The notes under the pieces are model-generated. The model searched no databases and was not told the origin of the DNA. It worked only from the letters and a program-made list of their open reading frames with translations. Source: Echinicola pacifica DSM 19836 (lineage in GTDB: Bacteria; Bacteroidota; Bacteroidia; Cytophagales; Cyclobacteriaceae). From it: a stretch of 64,000 nucleotides of DNA. The position numbers and the translations under genes were made by a program. This document shows positions 47,801 through 55,794 of the stretch, piece by piece (position 1 is the stretch's first letter; each line of letters begins with the position of its first letter). The DNA is taken from the NCBI RefSeq assembly GCF_000373245.1, contig NZ_KB890750.1, positions 695,760 through 759,759 on the forward strand, written 5' to 3'.

Positions 47801-48065
47801 AAAGACATATTTTCGGATAAGTCATAATCGAGCGACAGAAACAATTCTAGTGAAGTTGGCAATTTATAATATATTAGGGCAAGAAATATATTCTTCGGAA
47901 AAGCGTTACGTAAATGCGAGTGCAGATATCGTTGATTTAGAATGGTTTTTTTTGGGGAACATCACGAAAATTCCCGCAAAAGGAACTTATATTTACAGAT
48001 TACAGCTGCTAAGCGAAAGCGACGGAACTTCCGATCAGGCTAATGGAAAAATAGTTATTCAATGA
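44817..48065 (+). CDS. porU: PorU, type IX secretion sortase / C-terminal signal peptidase
   Basis: 1082 residues, with a signal peptide ending RLAAQ near residue 26. The N-terminal half is beta-rich; the gingipain-like C25 peptidase domain spans about 360-720. The catalytic dyad is visible as His603 (NYIGHGNEQQ) and Cys637 (TATCEFGRHD). The protein ends with its own type A CTD-like domain (about 985-1082, HFPNPATEKTYFRI to GKIVIQ). PorU cuts the C-terminal signal from T9SS cargo at the cell surface and joins the cargo to anionic lipopolysaccharide or a similar anchor. It overlaps pssA by 17 bp and porV by four bases. Confidence 0.95.
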   Translation: MNRHLRHILPFILLVITLSNGGRLAAQQSYTFSITEDGLYLLRSDQLKALGFQDITRVKITGQPYTLDQTLSKGQLFPAEIPSLVTEEGLLLFLSGPHQTSIEAGKLHYDLHPYTESASYQLQSSTDPPLRIQTSSSDEIDGSSTGLVYQLYYYHKPQYNILSSGRDWYGLRTFSNDLSSFNFPVKPYTIGPIYAQANMMAQSTSLASLTIESFGNVLLETSIEAVPSSTYGIKGREKIIEHFSPFFELGSTTKLSLRMSSNDPNATAYLKYFLLGLPHKSENLPPGIYHSLKTDESIGIIPQENYRYWEISDIYQPAIIPSGGPFTLDYEQRLLVADQNSARAIETFEKVEIDLASSPAAQFIIISSSNFRYAADKLASHKQGLGISTLVTSPEAIYDSYNAGTMDITAIRNFIAHQYHTHGQLKFVLFMGKGTFDYKGLSGGYENQVPTYSSRNSLDPLRTFSSDDYFGLLAYGQGQWEETSDGDEPMAIGLGRIPVISSTEALQVVDKIIDYENLPRQIGNWKNKVIMVADDGDNNIHLRHSENHSQYLNEYLPIVDLEKIYLDAYPQTGTRPAQNSEAARKSFADVFSSGALLVNYIGHGNEQQLTEERLFETRDLEDWPEADHLPVFITATCEFGRHDSPYIRSGAEAMLSAKNKGSIALLTTGRPVYSSSNYELNRAFMEAFVSRQAGAEIYLGDLFKDTKNQSLNGPYNRNFSLLGDPSMRLASYELAVQLTLEEEAEEISSGKPTFYSGQLIDPLTGMVVTSFDGEYTLEVHGDFIESSTLGDEGNTSTFFGKPDLLFQGSGEVIDGGFTGSLKLGEYKEEIRGPLRVKLYAVDTQKQIEGRGISSFGAGDHAPDETDLLGPSIHLYAGDSVNPVSITDSKTIRILANVWDDDGLYFGNDENYQAQLSLNGKVIPNGAEFFKAVNNSYILGLMDLSVSGLKEGENSIVISIYDLAANRSSQEMKLIVEGSQRIRITKVQHFPNPATEKTYFRISHNRATETILVKLAIYNILGQEIYSSEKRYVNASADIVDLEWFFLGNITKIPAKGTYIYRLQLLSESDGTSDQANGKIVIQ

Positions 48066-49273
48066 AGAGATTAAATGAGAATATAACAGCATTTATTTGT
48101 TTGATTGCGGGAATAATGTTCTGTGGAGTCGCTCAAGCGCAAAACTCGACCATTATTTCGGGTCAGGATGAGGGCCGACGGGTGATCATCACCGCTGTTC
48201 CATTTCTCAACTTTGCCCCTGATAGCCGTCATTCGGCCATGGGTGATGCAGGTGTGGCCACCACACCAGATGCAAATTCCGCTCATTGGAATGCGGCCAA
48301 ACTCGCTTTTGTGGAAGACAAAACAGGCTTCTCATTATCCTACTCTCCCTGGCTAGGAAAGCTCGTTCCTGATATGTCCCTGAGCTATTTAACCGGCTAT
48401 TTTAGAATTGACGATATGTCCACCTTTGGGGTAGATCTGCGTTATTTTAATATGGGAGACATCCAGCTTACCAATGGTTTTGGTGAGGAAATAGGACAAT
48501 TTAATCCTAGAGATATTGCCATTGGCACCACGTATTCCCGCAAACTATCAGAGACCCTATCTCTCGGCATTTCAGCAAGATTTATTCATTCCAATCTAGC
48601 AGGAAACATCACTTCCAATGGTAATGGAGATAGTAAACCAGGCGTGAGCGTGGGTGTGGATGTGGGCGTTTACCAACGAAAAGAAATACTTCTAGGAAAT
48701 AACGAAAGCTATTGGAGCTGGGGAGCCATGATCAGTAATATTGGCCCGAAGCTTACTTATAATAGTGCGGCTGACCTAGACTATATCCCTACTAATTTGA
48801 GAATAGGAACAGCATTGGAAACAGCCTTGGATCCTAATAGTAAGCTGACTTTCACCCTGGATCTGAACAAGCTGATGGTCCCTACTCCACCGATCTATGA
48901 AACGAATGAGGACGGTACCTTGGTCATCGGCCCAGATGGAGAACCCGAAATCGAGAGTGGAAAAGATCCTAATCGACCATTATTGAGTGCTATGTTTGGT
49001 TCTTTTGCTGATGCTCCTGATGGTTTTAAGGAAGAGATGCAAGAAGTAATGATTTCTTTTGGAGTGGAATATTCCTATGCAGAGCGCTTCGCCTTGCGTA
49101 CGGGTTATTTTTACGAAAACAAACATAAAGGAGGTAGAAAATATTTCACTATGGGGCTAGGTTTTGCTGTAAAAAGGCTTGACTTTGACTTCTCCTATTT
49201 AGTGCCTCAAAAGCAAAACCATCCAATGGCGGAGACACTTCGCTTTTCTGTAGCTTACAATATCCCTAATTAA
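48062..49273 (+). CDS. porV: PorV, type IX secretion outer-membrane shuttle protein
   Basis: 403 residues with a signal peptide ending VAQAQ near residue 27. It begins the mature part with ITAVPFLNFAPDSRHSAMGDAGVAT, the hallmark PorV segment, followed by a FadL-like 14-strand barrel. PorV carries T9SS cargo by its C-terminal domain from the translocon to PorU in the outer membrane. ATGA overlap with porU couples the two partners. The M16-like gene follows with no gap at all. Confidence 0.95.
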   Translation: MKRLNENITAFICLIAGIMFCGVAQAQNSTIISGQDEGRRVIITAVPFLNFAPDSRHSAMGDAGVATTPDANSAHWNAAKLAFVEDKTGFSLSYSPWLGKLVPDMSLSYLTGYFRIDDMSTFGVDLRYFNMGDIQLTNGFGEEIGQFNPRDIAIGTTYSRKLSETLSLGISARFIHSNLAGNITSNGNGDSKPGVSVGVDVGVYQRKEILLGNNESYWSWGAMISNIGPKLTYNSAADLDYIPTNLRIGTALETALDPNSKLTFTLDLNKLMVPTPPIYETNEDGTLVIGPDGEPEIESGKDPNRPLLSAMFGSFADAPDGFKEEMQEVMISFGVEYSYAERFALRTGYFYENKHKGGRKYFTMGLGFAVKRLDFDFSYLVPQKQNHPMAETLRFSVAYNIPN

Positions 49274-50548
49274 ATGAATGTACTCAACCGTGCAAAAGCT
49301 CCGGAATTTCAAATTCCGGAAAGTATAGATCTTATTCAACCCACAAAGAGGACTCTTGCTAACGGAGTCCCTTTATATTTTATTCCCACCGCTGAAATAG
49401 ACGCTGTCAGGATAGAATTGGTGACGGAGTCAAATAAAAAACTATTAGCGGAGGAAGATGGATTAGTCCCCTTCTTTACTCTAAATATGCTGCTAGAAGG
49501 AACCAAAACGATGAGCTCTGAGGAAATCGATACCTTCTTTGATCACTATGCTTCTGAGGTGGATACTGTATCCAGTTTTGAGCAGCAGGGCGTGTCCTTG
49601 CTGACCACCAAAAAGCACTTCAAAAGGGTGCTGCCTGTATTTAGGTCATTGATCACTGAGGCGATTTTTCCGGTAAAGGAATTGGAAAAAAGAAAATCCC
49701 AAAAGGCGCTTACCATCAGTCTTCAGCACGAGCAAAATGGCGCCAGAGCCAATCAGCTCTATCGAAAAGCTCTTTTTGGCACCAGCCATCCCTTTGGTTT
49801 TATAGCCGAAGACTATCATGTGGATGCGGTAAGCTCAGAAAAACTAGTGGATTATTATACGCACAAATTCCTAATTCAACCTGAGCTATTTGTAATTGGA
49901 AACCTGACGGAGGTGGAAGTGGATAAGATCGCTGAGGCCTTTGGAGATTTGGCTATTCATCCCACTCTCAAAGAGCCCGAAATCTATGAAATCTGGCCTG
50001 AAAAGAGACTTTTGGAAGCTAAAGACAAGGCTGTACAGTCCAGCATTCGAATGGGCCAGCATCTGATTCCAAAATCTCACCCTGATTACCATGCCTTGAC
50101 CGTCTTCAACACCATCCTCGGCGGATACTTTGGCGGACGCCTCATCAAAAACATAAGGGAAGAAAAAGGAATGACCTATGGCATCTACAGTTCTATTGGA
50201 AGTCTGGAAAAATCAGATTATTGGGTGGTCATGGCAGATGTCCAGAAGGGATTTGCCGACGAGGTAATCGAGGAAGTATATAAAGAAATCGAAATCCTCA
50301 AGACGGTTCCATTGGATGAAAATGAGCTGGAAACAGTGAGGAACTATATGGTAGGCCATTTCCTTTCCAACTTCAGCAATGCCTTTGATCTAATAGGTCG
50401 ATTTAAGGGAATCCATTATGCGGGTTTGGACTATTCTTTTTATGAAAGCCAATTGGAATACTTCAAAAACTTTACAGCTGACGAAGTGATGGAAATAGGG
50501 CAAAAATATTTTGATCGGAAGAATATCATTGAGGTGATCGTGGGCTAA
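49274..50548 (+). CDS. M16 peptidase-family protein lacking the zinc motif (probable pseudoenzyme)
   Basis: 424 residues with both M16 halves: N-terminal domain (about 20-215) and C-terminal domain (about 220-420) with the conserved GGYFGGRLIKNIREEKGMTYGIYSS segment. The active site is gone: where family members have HxxEH before the MLFxGT-like strand, this reads LVPFFTLNMLLEGT. It is therefore probably the non-catalytic partner of a heterodimeric M16 enzyme or a chaperone-like subunit. No signal peptide is visible. Starting directly after the porV stop, it belongs to the same operon. The catalytic partner is not in this window. Confidence 0.88.
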   Translation: MNVLNRAKAPEFQIPESIDLIQPTKRTLANGVPLYFIPTAEIDAVRIELVTESNKKLLAEEDGLVPFFTLNMLLEGTKTMSSEEIDTFFDHYASEVDTVSSFEQQGVSLLTTKKHFKRVLPVFRSLITEAIFPVKELEKRKSQKALTISLQHEQNGARANQLYRKALFGTSHPFGFIAEDYHVDAVSSEKLVDYYTHKFLIQPELFVIGNLTEVEVDKIAEAFGDLAIHPTLKEPEIYEIWPEKRLLEAKDKAVQSSIRMGQHLIPKSHPDYHALTVFNTILGGYFGGRLIKNIREEKGMTYGIYSSIGSLEKSDYWVVMADVQKGFADEVIEEVYKEIEILKTVPLDENELETVRNYMVGHFLSNFSNAFDLIGRFKGIHYAGLDYSFYESQLEYFKNFTADEVMEIGQKYFDRKNIIEVIVG

Positions 50549-51495
50549 TGCCTCTTCAGAATCTGGTATAGCCAGGAGACATCCACCTTACTATGTGACC
50601 AAAACTGAAATAAGCGAAACACGAAACCGTGAGCACCCAGGGCCTCGGCGACTTTTAGGAATCCCAGTCCTGAGTCTCGATTCCCTGAAGCCAGGGCATG
50701 TTTAGCCTCATGCATACAACGGTAAATCAACGCCTTTCTTTCTTTTTTCGATTTATTCATCACCGCTATTTTCTTGCATACCATCAAGGTGGAAGGAAGC
50801 ATCTTTGACTGGTATCTCTGGTATTGCTGCCTGGAATAGGAATGTCTATGAATGCGTTTCTTTATTCCAATATGAGGAGAAAAGGCAAAATGATATTTGC
50901 GGGCCAGCTGACTAATAATATCAAAGTCCTCATAAACCAGTTTCTCATCATAACCTCCATGTTGCTTTAGAACCTCCGCATCAAAAACCATCGTTGGAGT
51001 ACAGACGATATACCGTCTTATCACCTCCAGATAGATATTCCCTTCGGGAACCCGTCCTAGGATATCCCCTTCTCTGTCCACTGGAAAGAAGGTGGACTTT
51101 ATCTCATTAGTTTCAGAAATCAAATAAGCATTACTACTGCACACGGCTGCTCTTGGCTGTGAGGACAAGGTCTCCACCGACTGAGACAGATGACCAGGGA
51201 GTAAGAGATCATCTCCTGACAGATCGATTATATAAGCACCTTGAGTCTTGCGGAGGGCTTCATTGAAGGCTGCACAATAATTTATTGCCTTGGGATAGAG
51301 AACGGTTTTCACCTGATTCTGGAGATCATTCACCCATACCCAATCCTGTATCTTTTCCGCTCCCCCATCTTCACTCCCATTATCAATAATGATCAGCTCA
51401 TAATCGCTATAATCCTGATGCAAGACACTATCCAAACAGTCCCAAATAAAGGGGGCTTGATTATGACAAATAACAATAATACTGACCAAGGGCAC
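50545..51495 (-). CDS. Glycosyltransferase family 2 protein
   Basis: 316 residues. GT-A fold with the GT2 start PLVSIIVICHNQAPFIWDCLDSVLHQDYSDYELIIIDNGS and the donor-binding DLSGDDLLLPGHL (DxD-like SGDD, near residues 93-96). The start is GTG at 51495; an in-frame stop lies six codons upstream, and family similarity begins at once. No membrane helix apart from weak C-terminal hydrophobicity. It probably adds a sugar to a surface glycan. It is the last gene of a three-gene set and overlaps the convergent M16 gene by four bases at its stop. Confidence 0.9.
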   Translation of the reverse strand: MPLVSIIVICHNQAPFIWDCLDSVLHQDYSDYELIIIDNGSEDGGAEKIQDWVWVNDLQNQVKTVLYPKAINYCAAFNEALRKTQGAYIIDLSGDDLLLPGHLSQSVETLSSQPRAAVCSSNAYLISETNEIKSTFFPVDREGDILGRVPEGNIYLEVIRRYIVCTPTMVFDAEVLKQHGGYDEKLVYEDFDIISQLARKYHFAFSPHIGIKKRIHRHSYSRQQYQRYQSKMLPSTLMVCKKIAVMNKSKKERKALIYRCMHEAKHALASGNRDSGLGFLKVAEALGAHGFVFRLFQFWSHSKVDVSWLYQILKRH

Positions 51496-51507
51496 CCTTT
51501 CTAAATT

Positions 51508-52422
51508 TTAAAACTCTATCTCCCAATTGTATTTATTGACCCGCTGATTGGCATATTTATTTTTAAACCGGATCAGGTTATGGTTTGGCTGATTCTCCAG
51601 ATCGGAGGATCCTAGATCTATAAAATCTACACCTAGGGACTCTCCAAGTCGAACCACCTCGAATAGCAAGGCCTCACCCGTATAAGACTGCTGTCGCTGG
51701 GGGTCGATCGCCGGCAGGAAATAATATAGACTATTAGGAGTAAGCCGCACACACAGGGCATGTGCTAAAGGCTCCGCATCCTGCATAACTGATACCAAAT
51801 GGTACCGCTCAGGGTATGCAGCCACCTGATGGATCAGTCTCTCCTCGGACAGCTTATAGTCATGTCCACGCTGACTACGCCATTTCTTTATATTCTTAAG
51901 AAAATTGAAAGTCTTTATCCCAGACACTTCAGTGAGGTACTCTAGCTTTTTGAGTTTCTTTTTATGCTTGGGGGCCTTGGCTTGGACATAGCCTTTGATA
52001 AATTTCCTGTCCACCATATAATGATGAAGGAGGATTTTCTTCAGGGCAAATCCTTGGCTGTCCATGACATAATTTATCAGTGGACTATTTTCCTCATAAA
52101 GAATCGTGGATTGATTGACTTTAAAAGTCTTCACCCCCATAATTTTCAATTCTCTAAATAGCTCCTCCATGATGGATACTAAAGACTCTGTGGAGACCTT
52201 CTTATCTGCCCAAAAACCGCCAAATGGGGCATTAGGCAAAGAATAAGCTACCTTATCCTCCCCTATCACAAAGGTAATCATCACCTTCACTTTGGCCTTC
52301 TTTGACAGCTTGGCCATATAATACCGCTCTCCAGCACCTGACTGATAATCCAGTAAAAAATATGGATGCTCTATTTCAGGATTTTCTTGAATAATAAACT
52401 CATAGTTTTTGGCTATGTTCAT
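51508..52422 (-). CDS. GNAT/FemAB-like acyltransferase
   Basis: 304 residues. The arrangement resembles two GNAT-like halves as in FemAB/peptidoglycan-bridge or exopolysaccharide acyltransferases. The C-terminal part (about 185-300) has the acetyl-CoA-fold pattern: YHLVSVMQDAEPLAHALCVRL, then YFLPAIDPQRQQSYTGEALLFEVVRLGESLGVDFIDLG. There is no signal peptide. Given its neighbours (a sugar-isomerase-like cupin and a GT2) it may acylate or aminoacylate a nucleotide sugar or glycan. The start overlaps the cupin gene by 23 bp. The specific reaction is unknown. Confidence 0.7.
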   Translation of the reverse strand: MNIAKNYEFIIQENPEIEHPYFLLDYQSGAGERYYMAKLSKKAKVKVMITFVIGEDKVAYSLPNAPFGGFWADKKVSTESLVSIMEELFRELKIMGVKTFKVNQSTILYEENSPLINYVMDSQGFALKKILLHHYMVDRKFIKGYVQAKAPKHKKKLKKLEYLTEVSGIKTFNFLKNIKKWRSQRGHDYKLSEERLIHQVAAYPERYHLVSVMQDAEPLAHALCVRLTPNSLYYFLPAIDPQRQQSYTGEALLFEVVRLGESLGVDFIDLGSSDLENQPNHNLIRFKNKYANQRVNKYNWEIEF

Positions 52423-52813
52423 TTTTTAACTTTTCAAAATCATCTTTATTTCTTAAATAATCCTGTTCGTTGAATTTATTTTCTGCCAAAACCAACAAAA
52501 TACTGTTAGCATCAAAAGTAAAAGTGGACCAAACCATTGGAGGCAAAAACAGGCCTTTGCTGGGCTGATCTAAAATAAAACTAAACTTCTCCCCCTCAAT
52601 AGTCTCCAGATTCACCACGACCTGACCCTGGGGGCAGACAATAAGTTGATGGTCTATCCGATGTGCATGATGGCCTCTCACCTCAGCCTCAGGGACATTA
52701 GTGATCCAAAACACTCGGCTCACTCCCATGGGAAGCTGGTCTGAGTCCCAGAAATTCAATCTTCCGGAGGCATTTTCCACTTCTCCAAAGTGGAAAACAT
52801 AAGGCTTAGACAT
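52400..52813 (-). CDS. FdtA/QdtA-type cupin (WxcM-like sugar ketoisomerase domain)
   Basis: 137 residues from the ATG at 52813 (an ATG one codon earlier is also possible). A single cupin barrel with the family pattern VFWITNVPEAEVRGHHAHRIDHQLIVCPQGQ; the His residues of RGHHAH correspond to those at the active site of TDP-4-keto-6-deoxyglucose 3,4-ketoisomerases. These enzymes make TDP-3-keto-deoxyhexoses for lipopolysaccharide or glycoprotein sugars. Here no rml or aminotransferase genes are adjacent, so it must use precursors made elsewhere or have another isomerase role. First gene of the set with the acyltransferase and GT2. Confidence 0.82.
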   Translation of the reverse strand: MSKPYVFHFGEVENASGRLNFWDSDQLPMGVSRVFWITNVPEAEVRGHHAHRIDHQLIVCPQGQVVVNLETIEGEKFSFILDQPSKGLFLPPMVWSTFTFDANSILLVLAENKFNEQDYLRNKDDFEKLKNEHSQKL

Positions 52814-52979
52814 CATTTTAACTCAAAAATTGGGTGTTGAAAATTATTGCTGCCAATTTAATTAAAAACAACGTTGCAATGGGCAAAATAGCGCATTAAT
52901 TCTAAAATAGAGTTCCCCATCCCCTTGGGAAAGATAGCTTGGATCTGTAGTTTTGATAGTTGGAATAAAAAATAAGCAT

Positions 52980-53576
52980 ATGGACGATACTTTTTTGACT
53001 CTTAAAGAGGACTCAGAAAGCATATACAAAGAGAAAGGAAGTAAATTTTTGGCCTTTGCCTATCCGGTGGACCATGAAGAGGATATAAAGGAAAAGCTCG
53101 ACGCACTAAGGAAAAAATATTACGATGCGCGGCATCATTGCTATGCCTATATGCTGGGCAAAGATCAGACACAATTCAGGGCCAATGATGATGGGGAGCC
53201 CAATCATTCGGCAGGCGACCCCATTCTTGGCCAAATCCGCTCCTACAACCTCACCAATGTGCTGATCGTGGTGGTTAGGTATTTTGGAGGGGTAAAACTA
53301 GGCGTGGGAGGCTTGATCAGTGCTTATAAAACCGCAGCAAGCTATGCCATTGAAGAAAACGAGATCATCACGGCCATAGTCACCCAAAAAATCCAATTTC
53401 AATTTGAGTACCTGGATATGAATGAGGTCATGCGCTTAATAAAAGATTATGAGCTGGAGATCATCACGCAGGATTTTGATAATACCTGCCATATGAAGCT
53501 TCGGGTAAGAGAAGGGGTCCTACCCGAAGTGCTCGCAAAGATGGAGGACATCCCCTCTGTTAAGATGGCTCCTTAG
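52980..53576 (+). CDS. YigZ/IMPACT-family protein
   Basis: 198 residues from the ATG at 52980; the longer frame begins with TTG. The N-terminal Impact domain (about 12-120) carries KGSKFLAFAYPV, ARHHCYAYMLG and the signature DDGEPNHSAGDPILGQI plus VVVRYFGGVKLGVGGLISAY. A C-terminal RNA-binding-like DUF1949 domain (about 135-195) follows. The bacterial members are of uncertain function and may bind nucleic acid or ribosomes. The end overlaps the convergent exonuclease gene by 17 bp. Confidence 0.94.
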   Translation: MDDTFLTLKEDSESIYKEKGSKFLAFAYPVDHEEDIKEKLDALRKKYYDARHHCYAYMLGKDQTQFRANDDGEPNHSAGDPILGQIRSYNLTNVLIVVVRYFGGVKLGVGGLISAYKTAASYAIEENEIITAIVTQKIQFQFEYLDMNEVMRLIKDYELEIITQDFDNTCHMKLRVREGVLPEVLAKMEDIPSVKMAP

Positions 53577-54171
53577 AAAATAGCGGATCCAGATACCCCT
53601 TACTATACAGCTCCTCAAAGACTTCCAAACAAGCCCATGCATCCGTAGCGGCATAAAGCTGCTGTTTTTTGGTCAATTCCTCCGCTTCCCAATTGGATAC
53701 CTGCTCGGCTTTGGAGATACGGATGTTCAGCACCATAGCGCTCAGATTTCGGACACCTACATTATGGAAGCCCACCTTCTTAAGTTCCTCATTGAGGTCA
53801 AAAAAACTAGCCTGCTTAAAGGTAGGCTCGAGTTTTTTGAGTGCCTTGATATCATCTCTGACAGCAGCACCAATCTTCACTCTGGAAGGGTCCTCCAGGA
53901 TTTTCTGCACCGGCTTTGGCAAGCCAATATGATTTAGGCGAAACAGATAGGCTTTGTCAGGTGTGGAGAGCTGCAAAAGGGAGACATCATAACTTACCCC
54001 CTTTCGGAAGGAGGGTCTGGTCTCCGTGTCGAAGCCTATTCGATAATATCGCTTCAGATCCTGAATGGCTTCAGCTACCTCTTTTTCGTCTTCAATCAGG
54101 TAAATATCTCCTTCAAAATGCCCTAAAGGCAATTGATTTACTTCGTCTTTTGATATTTTCATCGGGATCAT
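53560..54171 (-). CDS. RNase D-like 3'-5' exonuclease (DEDDy)
   Basis: 203 residues, a lone exonuclease domain without HRDC. The four acidic residues are present: Asp and Glu in IGFDTETRPSF (near 46-50), Asp in GAAVRDDIKAL (near 105) and Asp in YAATDAWACLEVF with the Tyr four residues earlier (near 173-177). It therefore belongs to the DEDDy class and probably trims RNA or single-stranded DNA 3' ends. The start overlaps the nhaC stop as ATGA. Confidence 0.9.
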   Translation of the reverse strand: MIPMKISKDEVNQLPLGHFEGDIYLIEDEKEVAEAIQDLKRYYRIGFDTETRPSFRKGVSYDVSLLQLSTPDKAYLFRLNHIGLPKPVQKILEDPSRVKIGAAVRDDIKALKKLEPTFKQASFFDLNEELKKVGFHNVGVRNLSAMVLNIRISKAEQVSNWEAEELTKKQQLYAATDAWACLEVFEELYSKGYLDPLFSKEPS

Positions 54172-55649
54172 ACGGCCAGTTCTTTTTGAATTTCACGCAT
54201 TTCTTCTTCTGAATAGTAGTTTATGCCCAGCTTCAGATATCCATAAAGGATGGTCATAAAGGGGCTGATGATATTAAAAAAGCAATAAGGTGCATAGGTC
54301 AATGTTGCCACGCCTAGTACAGAAGCCTGGGTGGCGCCGCAAGTATTCCAAGGTATAAGTACCGAGGTTACGGTGGCACTATCTTCCAGAGTTCTGGAGA
54401 GATTTTCAGGCTTAAGCCCACGCTTCCTATAGATGTCGGCATACATTCTACCAGGCACCAGGATCGCCAAATATTGGTCAGAGGTGGTAAGGTTGAAGAA
54501 TACACAGGTAGCTGCGGTGGAAGCGATAAGCGAGCCCAAGGAATGAACCCTAGAAATCACTGCCTCAGCGATCACCAGTAGCATGCCACTTTCTTCCATT
54601 ATTCCACCAAAAATCATAGCACAAATGATCAGCCAAATCGTAAATAGCATTCCTGCCATTCCTCCAGTGGAAAGCAGTTCGTTCACCATCTCGTTTGAGG
54701 TGACGATGCTTATATCTCCATATAGCGCCACCATCACGGCCTTGAAAGACTGATACATATAGGATGCCCCTGGCTCACCCGCAATATTTTGGATGATCTG
54801 GGGTTGGAAAATAATAGCAAAAATACCCCCTAGTAGGGCGCCCATAAATAAGGCGGGGACGGCTGGAACCTTCTTTACGATCATTCCTAAAACCAAAACC
54901 GGCACTATAAATAGCCATCCAGTGATATTGAATCGCTCAGCAATAACTGCGGAAATCCCTTTTACTTGCTCCACAGAGCCATGTACCTCCGTGGTCAAAC
55001 CCAAAATCCCAAAAATCACCAATGCCAAAACAATGGAAGGTATGGTGGTCTTGGTCATATGTCGAATATGGGTAAATAAATCAGTTCCTGCCATGGCTGG
55101 CGCCAAATTAGTAGTATCAGAAAGTGGGGACATTTTATCTCCGAAATAAGCTCCAGAAATAATCGCTCCTGCAATAAGCCCCTCTTCAAAGCCCAAGGCT
55201 CTCCCAATCCCCAAAAGGGCTACGCCAACTGTGGCTACGGTGGTCCAGCTGCTGCCTGTGGCGATGGATACAATCGCACTAACAATACAGGCCGCTAATA
55301 AAAATATCCCCGGACTTAATATTTGCAGACCATAATAGATCATAGCAGGTACTATCCCACTCAATAACCAGGTCCCTGCAAGGGCCCCAATCAATAATAA
55401 TATCAAAATTGACGGCATGGCTGCTCCGATGCTGTTGACGATGCCTCGCTGCAAATTATCCCATGATATGCCCAATCTAAAGACCGAAAATAAACCTGCC
55501 ACCGCTGAAGATAATAATAGTACCATTTGGTTGGAACCCGACAAACTGTCTGTTCCAAATATCCTGATATTGATCACCAGCAAAACAATCAAAAACAGAA
55601 TTGGGACCATTGCCTCCCATAAGCTTGCTTTTCTGTGATGTTTACTCAT
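54168..55649 (-). CDS. nhaC: NhaC-family Na+/H+ antiporter
   Basis: 493 residues with about 11-12 membrane helices. Conserved NhaC parts are present, such as ATGSSWTTVATVGVALLGIG, GAIISGAYFGDKMSPLSDTTNLAPAMAG and TSDQYLAILVPGRMY. The inner-membrane protein expels Na+ (in some members with malate/lactate exchange) and supports salt and pH tolerance, in keeping with a marine-type host. It is the first gene before the coupled exonuclease gene. Confidence 0.94.
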   Translation of the reverse strand: MSKHHRKASLWEAMVPILFLIVLLVINIRIFGTDSLSGSNQMVLLLSSAVAGLFSVFRLGISWDNLQRGIVNSIGAAMPSILILLLIGALAGTWLLSGIVPAMIYYGLQILSPGIFLLAACIVSAIVSIATGSSWTTVATVGVALLGIGRALGFEEGLIAGAIISGAYFGDKMSPLSDTTNLAPAMAGTDLFTHIRHMTKTTIPSIVLALVIFGILGLTTEVHGSVEQVKGISAVIAERFNITGWLFIVPVLVLGMIVKKVPAVPALFMGALLGGIFAIIFQPQIIQNIAGEPGASYMYQSFKAVMVALYGDISIVTSNEMVNELLSTGGMAGMLFTIWLIICAMIFGGIMEESGMLLVIAEAVISRVHSLGSLIASTAATCVFFNLTTSDQYLAILVPGRMYADIYRKRGLKPENLSRTLEDSATVTSVLIPWNTCGATQASVLGVATLTYAPYCFFNIISPFMTILYGYLKLGINYYSEEEMREIQKELAV

Positions 55650-55794
55650 CGATATGAGATTGAAGTAATAATTTCTAATTAATAATCATGCGCCAGATTC
55701 AAAGAAAAAAGGCGATTTTTATTCTACCCTAAAGGATGAACTAAGGTAGAACAATTTCAAAGGAATCTTAAAATTAACAAAAAATATGGTTTTA

